Below are positions 27,845 to 35,845 of a stretch of 38,513 bases of DNA, one piece after another. Numbering within the stretch: the stretch's first letter is position 1; each line of letters opens with the position of its first letter. The translations under genes and the position numbers were made by a program. Source of the stretch: a virus; IMG/VR virus record IMGVR_UViG_3300042197_004109, positions 1-38,513 of that record. The stretch is one strand, 5' to 3'. The notes beneath the pieces were generated by a model. The model searched no databases. It had not been told where the DNA came from and saw only the letters and a program-made list of their open reading frames with translations.

Positions 27845-28644
27845 TTCTTTTTCCCGCTTTTCATATTAGCGCACCAGTGATACATCCGGCCGCGCTCGCC
27901 ACCATATTTTTTTGCTCGTGCTCGCAAGTCTGTGACACTGCCTTTGCACGATGCTCCACTGCGTTTCACACGCCCGGGTCGGCTCCGGCCTTTGACCCGG
28001 CCATCGGCAAAGTTTTCATTGGTGTGATCTGATGGGGTGGTTTCTCGAACGCCCACACCAGTCCTATGATATTCCGCGGCCTGGCCCGAAGGATCCACAT
28101 GCCAGGCATAGAATCGGCTCCAAGGATGGTCTTGGGCCAGGCTCAGGAACGCATTGAGATTGGGCACTGAATCATCGTACATTATGACCTTGTCATAGTG
28201 TGTCTTGCCCAAGAGATGCCGGAGTATGATCTTTTTCTTTTCCTCAGTAGCGGCCGGGATATTCAAGTTGCCGGCACGATACACATGCACCTTTGACATG
28301 TCTATGCCGTACTGCCGGAACGTATCCAGGAACACTTCGCGGTCATTGAAGTCACTGCGAGCCGTGAGCATTATGACTCGATTACCAGTGGCGATATCCT
28401 GTTTGAGCCGACGGATCATTCCCGGGATGGGACGGGCCTGGGTGTAGAACTCTCGGGCATCACGGAATCGACCAAAGTCAAATTCTTCGCCGGGCTGCAG
28501 CTGATAGTGGGTGAAATCATGGCTGTTGAGCTGTTTGACCACACGGCCGTCTCGCACCACGTTGACCAAGGTATTGGTGTTCACGAGGGTGTTGTCGATG
28601 TCGAAGATCACCAATTTAGAGTTGTCAAATTCACGCGATCGCAC
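27841..28644 (-). CDS. HAD-type phosphatase (T4 Pnkp phosphatase-like) with conserved C-terminal domain
   Basis: The 267-residue protein has KLVIFDIDNTLVN with D15xD17xT, TARSDF (motif II), EEKKKIIL with the motif III Lys, and VIMYDDSVPN (motif IV). That is the HAD pattern used by the 3'-phosphatase domain of polynucleotide kinase and by phage phosphatases. The C-terminal tail SGASCKGSVTDLRARAKKYGG...YHWCANMKSGKKK is a separate small domain I recall at the end of various marine phage proteins. The start is GTG at 28644 with GAGGA upstream, preferred to an earlier ATG deep inside the previous gene; it gives MRSREF, similar to related N-termini. Substrate is unknown. Confidence 0.75.
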   Translation of the reverse strand: MRSREFDNSKLVIFDIDNTLVNTNTLVNVVRDGRVVKQLNSHDFTHYQLQPGEEFDFGRFRDAREFYTQARPIPGMIRRLKQDIATGNRVIMLTARSDFNDREVFLDTFRQYGIDMSKVHVYRAGNLNIPAATEEKKKIILRHLLGKTHYDKVIMYDDSVPNLNAFLSLAQDHPWSRFYAWHVDPSGQAAEYHRTGVGVRETTPSDHTNENFADGRVKGRSRPGRVKRSGASCKGSVTDLRARAKKYGGERGRMYHWCANMKSGKKK

Positions 28645-29104
28645 GATCTGTGTCCTCACTGGCAGCGATGCCGTCATAGATCTGGCTCAGGGGTATGCCA
28701 GCCATCACATAGCCTCGGCTCACGGTACGCACATATGTGGTACTGGGCATGCGATCTTTGATGGCCGCGTGCGTGGCCGGTGTCATGTAGTAGATCACGG
28801 CTTCGTATCTTTGACCATCATGCCATACCGGCACGGTTTTTCGACCATAAAGGTTGGGATAACCCTCCACAGTGTCCAGTGTGGCCAGCATGCCCGATGG
28901 CAGGCTCCATAATACACCTTGCACTGTGCTGCCTGACTCGGGTACCACGTCGGCATAGTGCCAGAATCTCAGGGCATGATTCCTCAGTTCTGCACGCCCC
29001 ACTCGGCGGGCCTCGGGCATGTGCCTGGGATCTGTGAGCATGCCATAGGCAAAATAGTACTGTGGCTGCTGGCCAGCTTCGGTGATCATGTCATGCATTC
29101 TCAT
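28631..29104 (-). CDS. Gamma-glutamylcyclotransferase-like protein
   Basis: The 157-residue protein has YYFAYGMLTDPRHM, the 'YG(S/M)(L/N)' substrate loop, then GRAELRNHALRFW, VQGVLWSLPSGMLATLDTVEGYPNLYGR (the 'LD..EG....Y.R' motif with the putative catalytic Glu) and ALIYYMT-like beta strand (AVIYYMTPA). The fold is that of GGCT/AIG2-like proteins, which cyclise gamma-glutamyl amines. In phages these are common but functionally undefined. The ATG overlaps the stop of the large amidoligase-like gene in ATGA. Confidence 0.75.
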   Translation of the reverse strand: MRMHDMITEAGQQPQYYFAYGMLTDPRHMPEARRVGRAELRNHALRFWHYADVVPESGSTVQGVLWSLPSGMLATLDTVEGYPNLYGRKTVPVWHDGQRYEAVIYYMTPATHAAIKDRMPSTTYVRTVSRGYVMAGIPLSQIYDGIAASEDTDRAIA

Positions 29105-31683
29105 CGCATCTCCGGTACTACGTCTACTTCTTGACCCACCAGATCAGGTCTGTTGCGGCCCAACCAACTGGCAGCAAATCTGTTGGCATCTGCTTGGCTG
29201 TTGCCTATGCCCGAGAAACGATGCAGTTCACGACCTTGACCATCACGGATTTGCCAACGGCCAGTGAACTCGCCCTGGCTCTGCTGTGCTGCCTGCTGAC
29301 GCTGTCGTTGGATATCCAAGGTTGATCCTGGTATGGGTTCAGGTTCTGTGGTCAATCGTGTCACGGTGATGTCCGACGCATCCAGATCGGGTCTAGAGCG
29401 AGCGATCCAGTTCTGGGCATATCTTTCGGCCCCGTCCTGGCTTTGCATGGCTTCTGGAGGTCTGAGAGTGGTCACCAAAAACCCTTCACGGTCACGCACG
29501 GACCACTCACCGGTGGGTTCGCCCTGTGTGGTCTGTCGTGGATCATTGGCGATGCGGAAACCCGGTGGACCATCGGTGGTGTCCTGTTGATCACGCTGTT
29601 GCTGGCGTAGCTGATCCTGTTGCCATTGCTGTCGTTCAGCATCCGTGGCGATTCGAGCACGGGTCTCGGGATTGTCGAACATGCGATCTCGCTGGACGGC
29701 TTTGGCAACGGCCTCGGCCTGGCTGCGGGCCACGACCCAGCGCTGGCTGCTGTGATGATTCACACGCCACAGTTGCTCACCCACGTCCCGTGTGCTGCGT
29801 GTCACACGCTGGGCCAGAGCAGCACGTCGGCTCTTGGGTTTTTCGTCCCGAGGTTCCGCCACTTTCACACGCACACCAAAGTCAATGCCTTTGCCTGACC
29901 ATTTCTGCTGCGCTATCTCCATGGCTTCTTGATCGCTTGAAGCCGGGAAAGTGTCGATCACCCGTCGGCTGTCTCGATCGCCGCGTGTGCCTGTGCTGCG
30001 ATCAAACACTTCGTATTCCCCTGTGGCAGTATACAGCGGCACATCCTCGACATCGCCGCGTTCAGCGGCCAGCACTTTGTCGGCCCATTCGCGCTTGAGT
30101 TCCTGGCCAGATATCATGCCACTGGAATATTTGGCAAACAACCGGGCAAACGGATCCTCTTCATCGGTCTCTATGCGGGTCTGATAGCGTGTGTCTCGGG
30201 CAGTTTTCACAGTTTCTGCGGAACGATAGCCCGACAACAGTTTGTAGAACTTTTTGGCATATTCTTTGCGTTCGGCACTGGGATCACCGGCTATGGTCAT
30301 GGCGCGAGCAAATCGCAGCATGGTATCTCGGGCAGTTTTCACAGACTCCTGATCGTCCAGCCAGTCATTGCCGGGACCACGGAACTCGATGTAGGTGCCT
30401 TTGCCGGTGTCTTTGACATGTGCCGATGTGTACTTGCTGCCGCCCACACCGCCCTGTACATAGCGTCCGGCCAGCTCGATGAGATTCTTTTTCATCAGCT
30501 CCATGGCTGCGGCGATGTCAACACCGCCTGAATATACACCGGGGCTAGGCTGTGTGACTTCTCCAACGGATCTGCGTTTGGATCGAACTAGATCCGAAAT
30601 CTTTTCATAGGCCGAACGTGTGTAGCTGTTGGCACTGCGACCAAATTGATCCAGCACATATTGATCGCCCATGAACAGGATCAATTTCACATAGTCCACT
30701 TCACTGACAGGTATGCTGATGTTCATGTGTAGGCCCGTGCTTGAGTTGGTGTAAACACCGCGGCTGCGTGCCCAGGCCGAAATAGCATCAAATTTGGCCA
30801 AGGCTTCGGGCAAGGGCAAGGGCGGGCTGATCAGTTCAATGCCAGCATCTTCGTCGTTGCTGGGCTCGAGGCTTGAATCAGGTTCCATGATCCACGAGTT
30901 CGCAGTGCGTTTGGTACTGTGATAGCCCTGGCTCACCCGCACCGGCATGTCTACCACACCAGCGATCTCATCGGCCCAGGTAGACCAGTCTATGTTGCCC
31001 GAATCTCTGTCGCTGCGAGTGGAACGATAGTAGGGCCAGTCCAAATTCCAAGCGCCCTCGACGTCGCTCATGTAGCGATAATTTTCACGCAGCCAATCAC
31101 CTTCGTCCACGTTGGATCTATAGTCGTCCATGAGGCTTTCGTAGGCCTGGTCATACCAATCGCCGCGATCCTGGTACTGCGATTCGGCTTCTTCGCGGAA
31201 CAGCTTGACGGCCTGTTCAGTGATCGCATCATCATCGGCATCATCCGCCAGTTCCTCGCGAGCCTGATCCCGATATTGATCTTCCACATCGGGCCAGATG
31301 TTTTCTTCCATCCAATCCACAAATTCGCTTTCGCCCACATTGTCATCGAATGATTCTACGGCCCAGTCCATGAATTCTTCATAGAGATCTCTTCGCAGCC
31401 GTTCAGCAGTGCGAGGGGCGATACCATTGTCGCCGCCTTGGAAAAATTCCACTACCCCATCAATGCTGTAGGTACGCTCGTCCATGTCATAGTCGGGTTC
31501 AAAGTCTTCATCATCGTCGTCGTCGTTGCCAGTGTCGGGGAAGATCAACTCATACTCGATGCCCACTCGAATGCCCTGGGCCGCAGGACTATCGGCCCAA
31601 CGACGCAGTTCGCCAGGACTCATGGCCACTTCAACAAGTGTTTGATCGTGTTCGAAAACATTGCGGAATTCTCGGTATCTCAT
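29101..31683 (-). CDS. Large amidoligase-like protein with C-terminal repeats, 860 aa
   Basis: The N-terminus has VGIEYELIFPDTG (residues about 38-50), the GxExE start of COOH-NH2 amidoligase-fold enzymes, then a very acidic segment. The middle has ELISPPLPLPEALAKF, STGLHMNISIPVSEVDYVK and YIEFRGPGND, further amidoligase-like motifs (histidine in 'GLHMN', Glu in 'EFRGPG'). The C-terminal third is a string of small modules: two related repeats GEWSVRDREGFLVTTLR...RYAQNWIARSRPDLD and GRWQIRDGQGRELHRF...RFAASWLGRNRPDLV, plus Gln-rich linkers. Amidoligases form amide bonds between carboxylates and amines; ATP-grasp-like. Its gene overlaps the cyclotransferase-like gene, a pairing chemically reminiscent of gamma-glutamyl metabolism. 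Substrate unknown. Confidence 0.68.
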   Translation of the reverse strand: MRYREFRNVFEHDQTLVEVAMSPGELRRWADSPAAQGIRVGIEYELIFPDTGNDDDDDEDFEPDYDMDERTYSIDGVVEFFQGGDNGIAPRTAERLRRDLYEEFMDWAVESFDDNVGESEFVDWMEENIWPDVEDQYRDQAREELADDADDDAITEQAVKLFREEAESQYQDRGDWYDQAYESLMDDYRSNVDEGDWLRENYRYMSDVEGAWNLDWPYYRSTRSDRDSGNIDWSTWADEIAGVVDMPVRVSQGYHSTKRTANSWIMEPDSSLEPSNDEDAGIELISPPLPLPEALAKFDAISAWARSRGVYTNSSTGLHMNISIPVSEVDYVKLILFMGDQYVLDQFGRSANSYTRSAYEKISDLVRSKRRSVGEVTQPSPGVYSGGVDIAAAMELMKKNLIELAGRYVQGGVGGSKYTSAHVKDTGKGTYIEFRGPGNDWLDDQESVKTARDTMLRFARAMTIAGDPSAERKEYAKKFYKLLSGYRSAETVKTARDTRYQTRIETDEEDPFARLFAKYSSGMISGQELKREWADKVLAAERGDVEDVPLYTATGEYEVFDRSTGTRGDRDSRRVIDTFPASSDQEAMEIAQQKWSGKGIDFGVRVKVAEPRDEKPKSRRAALAQRVTRSTRDVGEQLWRVNHHSSQRWVVARSQAEAVAKAVQRDRMFDNPETRARIATDAERQQWQQDQLRQQQRDQQDTTDGPPGFRIANDPRQTTQGEPTGEWSVRDREGFLVTTLRPPEAMQSQDGAERYAQNWIARSRPDLDASDITVTRLTTEPEPIPGSTLDIQRQRQQAAQQSQGEFTGRWQIRDGQGRELHRFSGIGNSQADANRFAASWLGRNRPDLVGQEVDVVPEMR

Positions 31684-31796
31684 GGGGGTGCAAGGTTAAT
31701 GTATTACTTATCAAACTCCACGCCGATTTCTTTTTCTGGCAGAGCCGTAAATAAAAAGTAGGAAATAGCGGTTTTATAACAAAAAAAGAGCCACCA
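31684..31796. promoter_or_regulatory. Divergent intergenic region with late box on the plus strand
   Basis: This 113-base gap separates the leftward amidoligase-like gene from the rightward cassette. On the plus strand GTAAATAA at 31747-31754 lies 43 bases before the ATG, and AAAAAAAGAG precedes the start as a ribosome-binding region. On the minus strand GTAATACAT sits before the leftward gene, a possible host-type -10 element, but no good -35 is seen. Confidence 0.45.
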
Positions 31797-32927
31797 ATGC
31801 GCAGCATACAAAAAACAACGATTGCGCTGGTTTTCGTCGCCGTGGGCACTGTGTCACCAGCGCAGGAAACCACCAATGTGAACACCACCAACACAAGTAC
31901 ATCTACGAGTACGGTGAATTCTACCAACACCAACAACAATAATACCACCAGCACCAGTACGAGTACGGTGAACTCCACTAACACCAACAACAACAACAAT
32001 GTCAACACCAGCACCAGCACCAACGTGAATACCAACAACAACATCAATTCGGGCACAGTGACCTACAACAACAACAATGTAAACTCGGGCACAATGACCT
32101 ACAACAACAACAATGTGACTACCGCGGTCAACACCAACAACAACAACAATGTGACCACCAGCACCAATGTGAATACCAACAACAACATCAATTCTGGTAC
32201 CATGACCTACAACAACAACAATGTCAACACCAGTACCAGTACAAACACCAACGTCAACACCAACAACAATGTCAACACTGGTGACATGACCAACCGGAAT
32301 ATCAACACTTCCACCAGTACCAGTACAAACACCAACGTCAACACCAACAACAATGTCAACACTGGTGACATGACCAACCGGAATATCAATACCAGCACTT
32401 CAACGTCAAATTCGAATTCGACTAGTACCAACACCAATTCCAATCAAAATGTCAATGTCAACACCGGTGACATGACCAATCGCAACCTCAATGATACGCG
32501 CATCGAACAAACTGTAAAATCGCCACCACCCACGGCTGTAGCACCTTCTATGATGAGCGGTGGTGGCAACGATCTCTGTACCACAGGAACATCAGGTGCG
32601 GTACAAACACAGATCTTTGGTGTCAGTGCCGGTGGCACAGTGCGTGATCTCAATTGCGAAAGATTGAAGCTGTCAAAGACTCTCTATGACATGGGCATGA
32701 AAGTGGCAGCCGTGGCCACCATGTGCCAGGATCGCCGGGTGTTTGATGCCATGATGGCCGCGGGCACACCTTGCCCTTATGAAGGAAAAATTGGGTCCGA
32801 AGCTCGTGAACTGTGGGCTGCCAACCCTGATCGCATACCCGTGCTGGTAGCAAAGGAAGAAGATGACACCTATAAGAAACTGGGCCTTGGCACTCTGCTT
32901 GGCCTTATCGTCGGTCGGGTATTCTAA
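31797..32927 (+). CDS. Secreted Asn/Thr-rich repeat protein, 376 aa
   Basis: The N-terminus MRSIQKTTIALVFVAVGTVSPAQE has a basic start, hydrophobic core and AxQ-like cleavage site (signal peptide). From about residue 24 to 240 the chain is almost only Asn, Thr, Ser and Val in VNTNNN, TSTSTN and NNVNTGDMTNRNINTST patterns. The longest exact tandem unit is 76 bases recurring at an 84-base period at 32230 and 32314. The C-terminal third is normal: a disulphide-capable region with CTTGTSGAVQTQIFGVSAGG, LNCERLKLSKTLYDMGMKVAAVATMCQD and GTPCPYEG, then LGLGTLLGLIVGRVF as a hydrophobic end. It is probably an outer-surface or lysis-associated protein. Function unknown. Confidence 0.8.
   Translation: MRSIQKTTIALVFVAVGTVSPAQETTNVNTTNTSTSTSTVNSTNTNNNNTTSTSTSTVNSTNTNNNNNVNTSTSTNVNTNNNINSGTVTYNNNNVNSGTMTYNNNNVTTAVNTNNNNNVTTSTNVNTNNNINSGTMTYNNNNVNTSTSTNTNVNTNNNVNTGDMTNRNINTSTSTSTNTNVNTNNNVNTGDMTNRNINTSTSTSNSNSTSTNTNSNQNVNVNTGDMTNRNLNDTRIEQTVKSPPPTAVAPSMMSGGGNDLCTTGTSGAVQTQIFGVSAGGTVRDLNCERLKLSKTLYDMGMKVAAVATMCQDRRVFDAMMAAGTPCPYEGKIGSEARELWAANPDRIPVLVAKEEDDTYKKLGLGTLLGLIVGRVF
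32230..32389 (+). repeat. Tandem coding repeat, two copies of 84-base period
   Basis: A 76-base stretch beginning CCAGTACCAGTACAAACACC occurs at 32230-32305 and again at 32314-32389 without any change visible to me. It encodes the TSTNTNVNTNNNVNTGDMTNRNIN block. A shorter third copy with a few changes follows at about 32453. Confidence 0.85.
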
Positions 32928-34557
32928 CGCGCAGGAAACTGCGGCACAGTTGGATCCCAGCCAGACCTACACCACTGGCAACCTCGTGGTGCCTACTACA
33001 ACCACATCGGGCTCGACCTGGACCAATGGTGTGTATCAAGATGCTTTGACCTGTTGGGGCGGAGGACAACCTGGTTACTGCGGGCCCAACCCCATTGTGC
33101 GTCCCGACGGTAACATCAACTTCAGCTATGGTTGGACTGATCTTTATCAGCAACAACAGATCGCTGCTGTGTTGCCTTATTCAGGTACCGGCCTTAGAGT
33201 CAATGGCTACAACTTCAATTTCATGGCCAAGAACGGCAACGGCTGGGACGACGGACGCACAGATCTCTTGTACGCTTATGTGCAATTTGATGGTCCCAGC
33301 GGCACGGTGCTGAACAATACTGCCAATCTTTCCTATGGATTTAACTGGACGAGAATCACTCTAGATCAGACCTTTGCCACACCCTATGCCACCGCAGACA
33401 TCACTTCAGTGCGATATGGATTTGTGGGACAGGACAACAACTTCTGGGCCGGACCTTATGGGCCTGAAATCTACGATGTCAACTTCAGCCTGCGATATAG
33501 TGTGGATCCTTGTGTGAGCGATCCGCTTTACAGTTCCGCATGCCCGGGTTACTTGGCTGCGTTGCAGGCTCTGATACCAGTGAACGAACCTGTAGCCGAA
33601 TCCTTGCCTGTTGAGACTACCACAGCCGCCGCTGCGATTGAAACTGCTCCAACCTCAGCATCAACCACTGGATCAGAGCCGACTGTTCAGTCTGAGCTCA
33701 CGAGAGTCGCTGAATCGGCGCCGGAATCCCCCGGAGAGAAAAAAGCAGGTGCTTCACTGTCTACTATACTCAGCATAGTGCGCAGTGAACAAGATCGAGT
33801 GGCCAGTGTAGAAAGTCGAGTGGTCGAAGCCGCTAACGAACAGGCGCAGGCCGCCACTGATCGTGTCACTGAGCAGGCCGTGGCCGTGGCCGAGTCTGCA
33901 TCAATGATCAGTGCAATCCAGAACATGGAGTCCCAGTCCACCGCTGCTACCGCAGCCACAGTGTCAGCCGGCAACACAAGCAGCTCCGTGATAATGGATG
34001 TGTCGCAGAATCTTGTGCGGTCAGACGCGTCTGATTCTGCTGTGGTAGCCAATGCTGACAGCCAAGGTGCTGCGCTGGGATCAGGACTTCAAGTGCCGCG
34101 ACCTTTCATAGATGTGTTCAATGTGGCAGAATCAACGTCATTGATTTCAAATGAGCCAACTAGTGCTCGTGTTAGTGCTCTGTTGGGTGCTGCTGCTCCG
34201 GTCACCGAAGCGGACCTAGCGGAACCGATGCGATTCCGAGTTTCCGCTACTACACCTGCTGATAATTTCATGGAAGCTGCTCAACCTGCGATTGACTCCG
34301 GTACCACTGCCAGTGATAGGCCTGTGAATCGTCGCGTGGCCGACAATGATGCTGCAGCCGGTGGCGTGAGTCTAGCGGCCATGGCCCAGCAACCACCGGG
34401 TTATGCACAGTACAACGTGGCCTTGCAGGACGCTGCATTTTATGAACCACGCGAGATCTATCGGGGTCAAAGAGTGGTGGACAACGCTCGAGCTCTGCGT
34501 CAGCTGAGCAGTGATGCCCGGCACAAAGAGATGGTAGAACAACAATACAGGAGATAA
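32863..34557 (+). CDS. Secreted protein with conserved globular domain and Ala/Ser-rich tail, 564 aa
   Basis: The signal peptide MTPIRNWALALCLALSSVGYSNA|QE is clear. Residues about 40-230 form a beta-rich domain: DALTCWGGGQPGYCG, FSYGWTDLYQ, SGTGLRVNGYNFNFMAKNGNGWDDGRTDLLYAYV, YGFVGQDNNFWAGPYGPEIYD and CVSDPLYSSACPGY. I recall this block in a family of marine phage proteins of unknown role. The C-terminal half is Ala/Ser/Thr/Glu-rich, low complexity with a helix (EQAQAATDRVTEQAVAVAES). It overlaps the previous gene by 65 bases, with AAGGAAG before the ATG. It could be a virion surface, lectin-like or secreted interference protein; not known. Confidence 0.75.
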   Translation: MTPIRNWALALCLALSSVGYSNAQETAAQLDPSQTYTTGNLVVPTTTTSGSTWTNGVYQDALTCWGGGQPGYCGPNPIVRPDGNINFSYGWTDLYQQQQIAAVLPYSGTGLRVNGYNFNFMAKNGNGWDDGRTDLLYAYVQFDGPSGTVLNNTANLSYGFNWTRITLDQTFATPYATADITSVRYGFVGQDNNFWAGPYGPEIYDVNFSLRYSVDPCVSDPLYSSACPGYLAALQALIPVNEPVAESLPVETTTAAAAIETAPTSASTTGSEPTVQSELTRVAESAPESPGEKKAGASLSTILSIVRSEQDRVASVESRVVEAANEQAQAATDRVTEQAVAVAESASMISAIQNMESQSTAATAATVSAGNTSSSVIMDVSQNLVRSDASDSAVVANADSQGAALGSGLQVPRPFIDVFNVAESTSLISNEPTSARVSALLGAAAPVTEADLAEPMRFRVSATTPADNFMEAAQPAIDSGTTASDRPVNRRVADNDAAAGGVSLAAMAQQPPGYAQYNVALQDAAFYEPREIYRGQRVVDNARALRQLSSDARHKEMVEQQYRR

Positions 34558-34558
34558 C

Positions 34559-35092
34559 ATGTCCAAGAACATCGACGAACAAGTAGATAAACTGGAAGCT
34601 GCTGTTGATCCCAACACCGTGATCAGCATCGGGGGTATCAATTTCACACCCGCAAAGCTGATGATAGCAGGTGGTATCCTTTCTTCAGTGTTGGGCGGAC
34701 TCTACGGAGCATTTGAAGTCTACAAAGACTACATGAGCATGAAAGAAGCCATTGAGACTTATGTGGCACCCGACCTCGGCGCCATCAATGAAAAGCTGTC
34801 GGTACTGGAAAAGCAGATGGAAAATGTGAAATCCAGCGTGGGTGAAGCTGCCGACTACACCAGCGACATCAAGAACGATCTCAAGAGCGACATACGCCGG
34901 TTAGAGAACGTGGTCGAAGGAGTAGAGCGTAGTAACAAACAACTGCAACGCGAGACTCTTGCCGATGTCAAGGCCATGCGCGACGAGCTGAGAGACACAC
35001 GCAGAGAAGTAGAACGCGAAATGCGCCAGCAGAAGGCCGAACTGGAAAAGAAACTCAAAGAAAGCATCGATAACCCTTTGGCCGGAAAATAG
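34559..35092 (+). CDS. Membrane-anchored coiled-coil protein, 177 aa
   Basis: The N-terminal half holds one hydrophobic segment (LMIAGGILSSVLGGLYGAFEVY, residues about 33-54). The C-terminal half is a long charged coiled coil (INEKLSVLEKQMENV, then RRLENVVEGVERSNKQLQ and REVEREMRQQKAELEKKLKES). The start ATG has AGGAGAT upstream, one base after the previous stop. A single TM plus long periplasmic or cytoplasmic coiled coil resembles an inner-membrane spanin or tape/adapter-like protein, but no family is named. It sits with holin-like and lipoprotein genes. Confidence 0.72.
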   Translation: MSKNIDEQVDKLEAAVDPNTVISIGGINFTPAKLMIAGGILSSVLGGLYGAFEVYKDYMSMKEAIETYVAPDLGAINEKLSVLEKQMENVKSSVGEAADYTSDIKNDLKSDIRRLENVVEGVERSNKQLQRETLADVKAMRDELRDTRREVEREMRQQKAELEKKLKESIDNPLAGK

Positions 35093-35093
35093 C

Positions 35094-35612
35094 ATGAACA
35101 TCGCGGAGATACTGAACTCCGCGAATGCTGCGTTTGAGCAGGTCAAGCGCGTGTCGGCCATGACCAACGATGCTTCGGCCATCATGGGCAATCTCACTGG
35201 TTTCGCAGGTCAGCTGGGAGAACTGAAAAAGGCCCTGACCTTGACAGATCTCCAAGACATCCATCACAAAAGCACCAGTTCACGGCAGTCGCCACAGTCC
35301 GATACCGAGCAGGCCATGGCGATCTACACTGCGCGAGTGCGCCTACGTCACATGGAACAAGAACTCTACCACATGTTCCTCTATGGTGATCTCAATCACC
35401 TAGGCCAAGACGGCTACAGAGAATTTGTGCAGATACGCGAAGGCATCGAAGCCCAGGCACGACAAGCTGCCGAGGCCGAACAGGCCTGGGCGCTAAACGA
35501 AGAAGCTGACGAAGAGTTTCTCAAACAGCTCAAGATCATAGGTGGTGCTGCATTCGCCAGCATTGGCGCTGTGGTGGGCCTGGCCCAGCAGATCAAAGAT
35601 CTTCTTTCATAA
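35094..35612 (+). CDS. Helical protein, 172 aa, of the envelope/lysis-like cassette
   Basis: The N-terminal part (MNIAEILNSANAAFEQVKRVSAM, NLTGFAGQLGELKKALTL) and C-terminal part (IREGIEAQARQAAEAEQAWALNEEADEEFLKQLKI) are helical. The last residues, IGGAAFASIGAVVGLAQQIKDLL, are a moderately hydrophobic helix that might sit in a membrane. YTARVRLRHMEQELYHMFLYGDL is a central conserved-looking block. It starts one base after the previous stop. No domain is recognised. Confidence 0.7.
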   Translation: MNIAEILNSANAAFEQVKRVSAMTNDASAIMGNLTGFAGQLGELKKALTLTDLQDIHHKSTSSRQSPQSDTEQAMAIYTARVRLRHMEQELYHMFLYGDLNHLGQDGYREFVQIREGIEAQARQAAEAEQAWALNEEADEEFLKQLKIIGGAAFASIGAVVGLAQQIKDLLS

Positions 35613-35622
35613 TAAATATTCC
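35611..35622 (+). promoter_or_regulatory. Late-type box AATAAATA before the lipoprotein gene
   Basis: AATAAATATTCC lies 17 bases before the lipoprotein ATG, ahead of its AAGGA site. The ten bases TAAATATTCC recur on the minus strand at 38496-38505 before another gene, which supports a shared regulatory element. Confidence 0.42.
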
Positions 35623-35638
35623 AAACAAGGAACTTTCT

Positions 35639-35845
35639 ATGAAAAAGTACCTCTTAGGCGCTGCTGTTTTACTGGCTTTGTCTGGCTGCAATGGTGATTA
35701 TCAATACTATCGATATCCCTGCCAGGATCCTGCCAACTGGGATCGCGACGAGTGCAAACCACCCATCTGTGAAGTCAGTCGCACCTGTCCTGAACACATC
35801 TTTCCGCGTGAAGAATCGCAATGTCTCAAAGGAACCAAGAAATGA
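35639..35845 (+). CDS. Small cysteine-rich lipoprotein, 68 aa
   Basis: The N-terminus MKKYLLGAAVLLALSGC is a class II signal peptide with lipobox LSGC, so Cys17 is probably lipidated in the envelope. The mature part has five further cysteines (C28, C39, C44, C50, C62) and the pattern YRYPCQDPANWDRDECKPPICE, RTCPEHIF. I recall close relatives in T4-like phages of marine bacteria. ATG preceded by AAGGA. Its stop overlaps the holin-like gene start (ATGA). It could be an outer-membrane spanin subunit or a superinfection-exclusion lipoprotein, neither of which is shown. Confidence 0.82.
   Translation: MKKYLLGAAVLLALSGCNGDYQYYRYPCQDPANWDRDECKPPICEVSRTCPEHIFPREESQCLKGTKK

Noticed and set aside
29526-30098. 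190-codon plus frame antisense to the amidoligase-like gene
   Set aside because: Composition (Cys/Arg/His-rich) is that of an antisense shadow; no ribosome site or neighbour.
32207-32443. Minus-strand Leu/Val-rich frames in the Asn/Thr repeats
   Set aside because: They are the complement of the AAC/ACC repeats giving artificial VLVLV runs; not membrane proteins.
31900-32500. Repeats resembling a CRISPR array
   Set aside because: Repeats are contiguous, in frame and vary as codons; no unique spacers of constant length.
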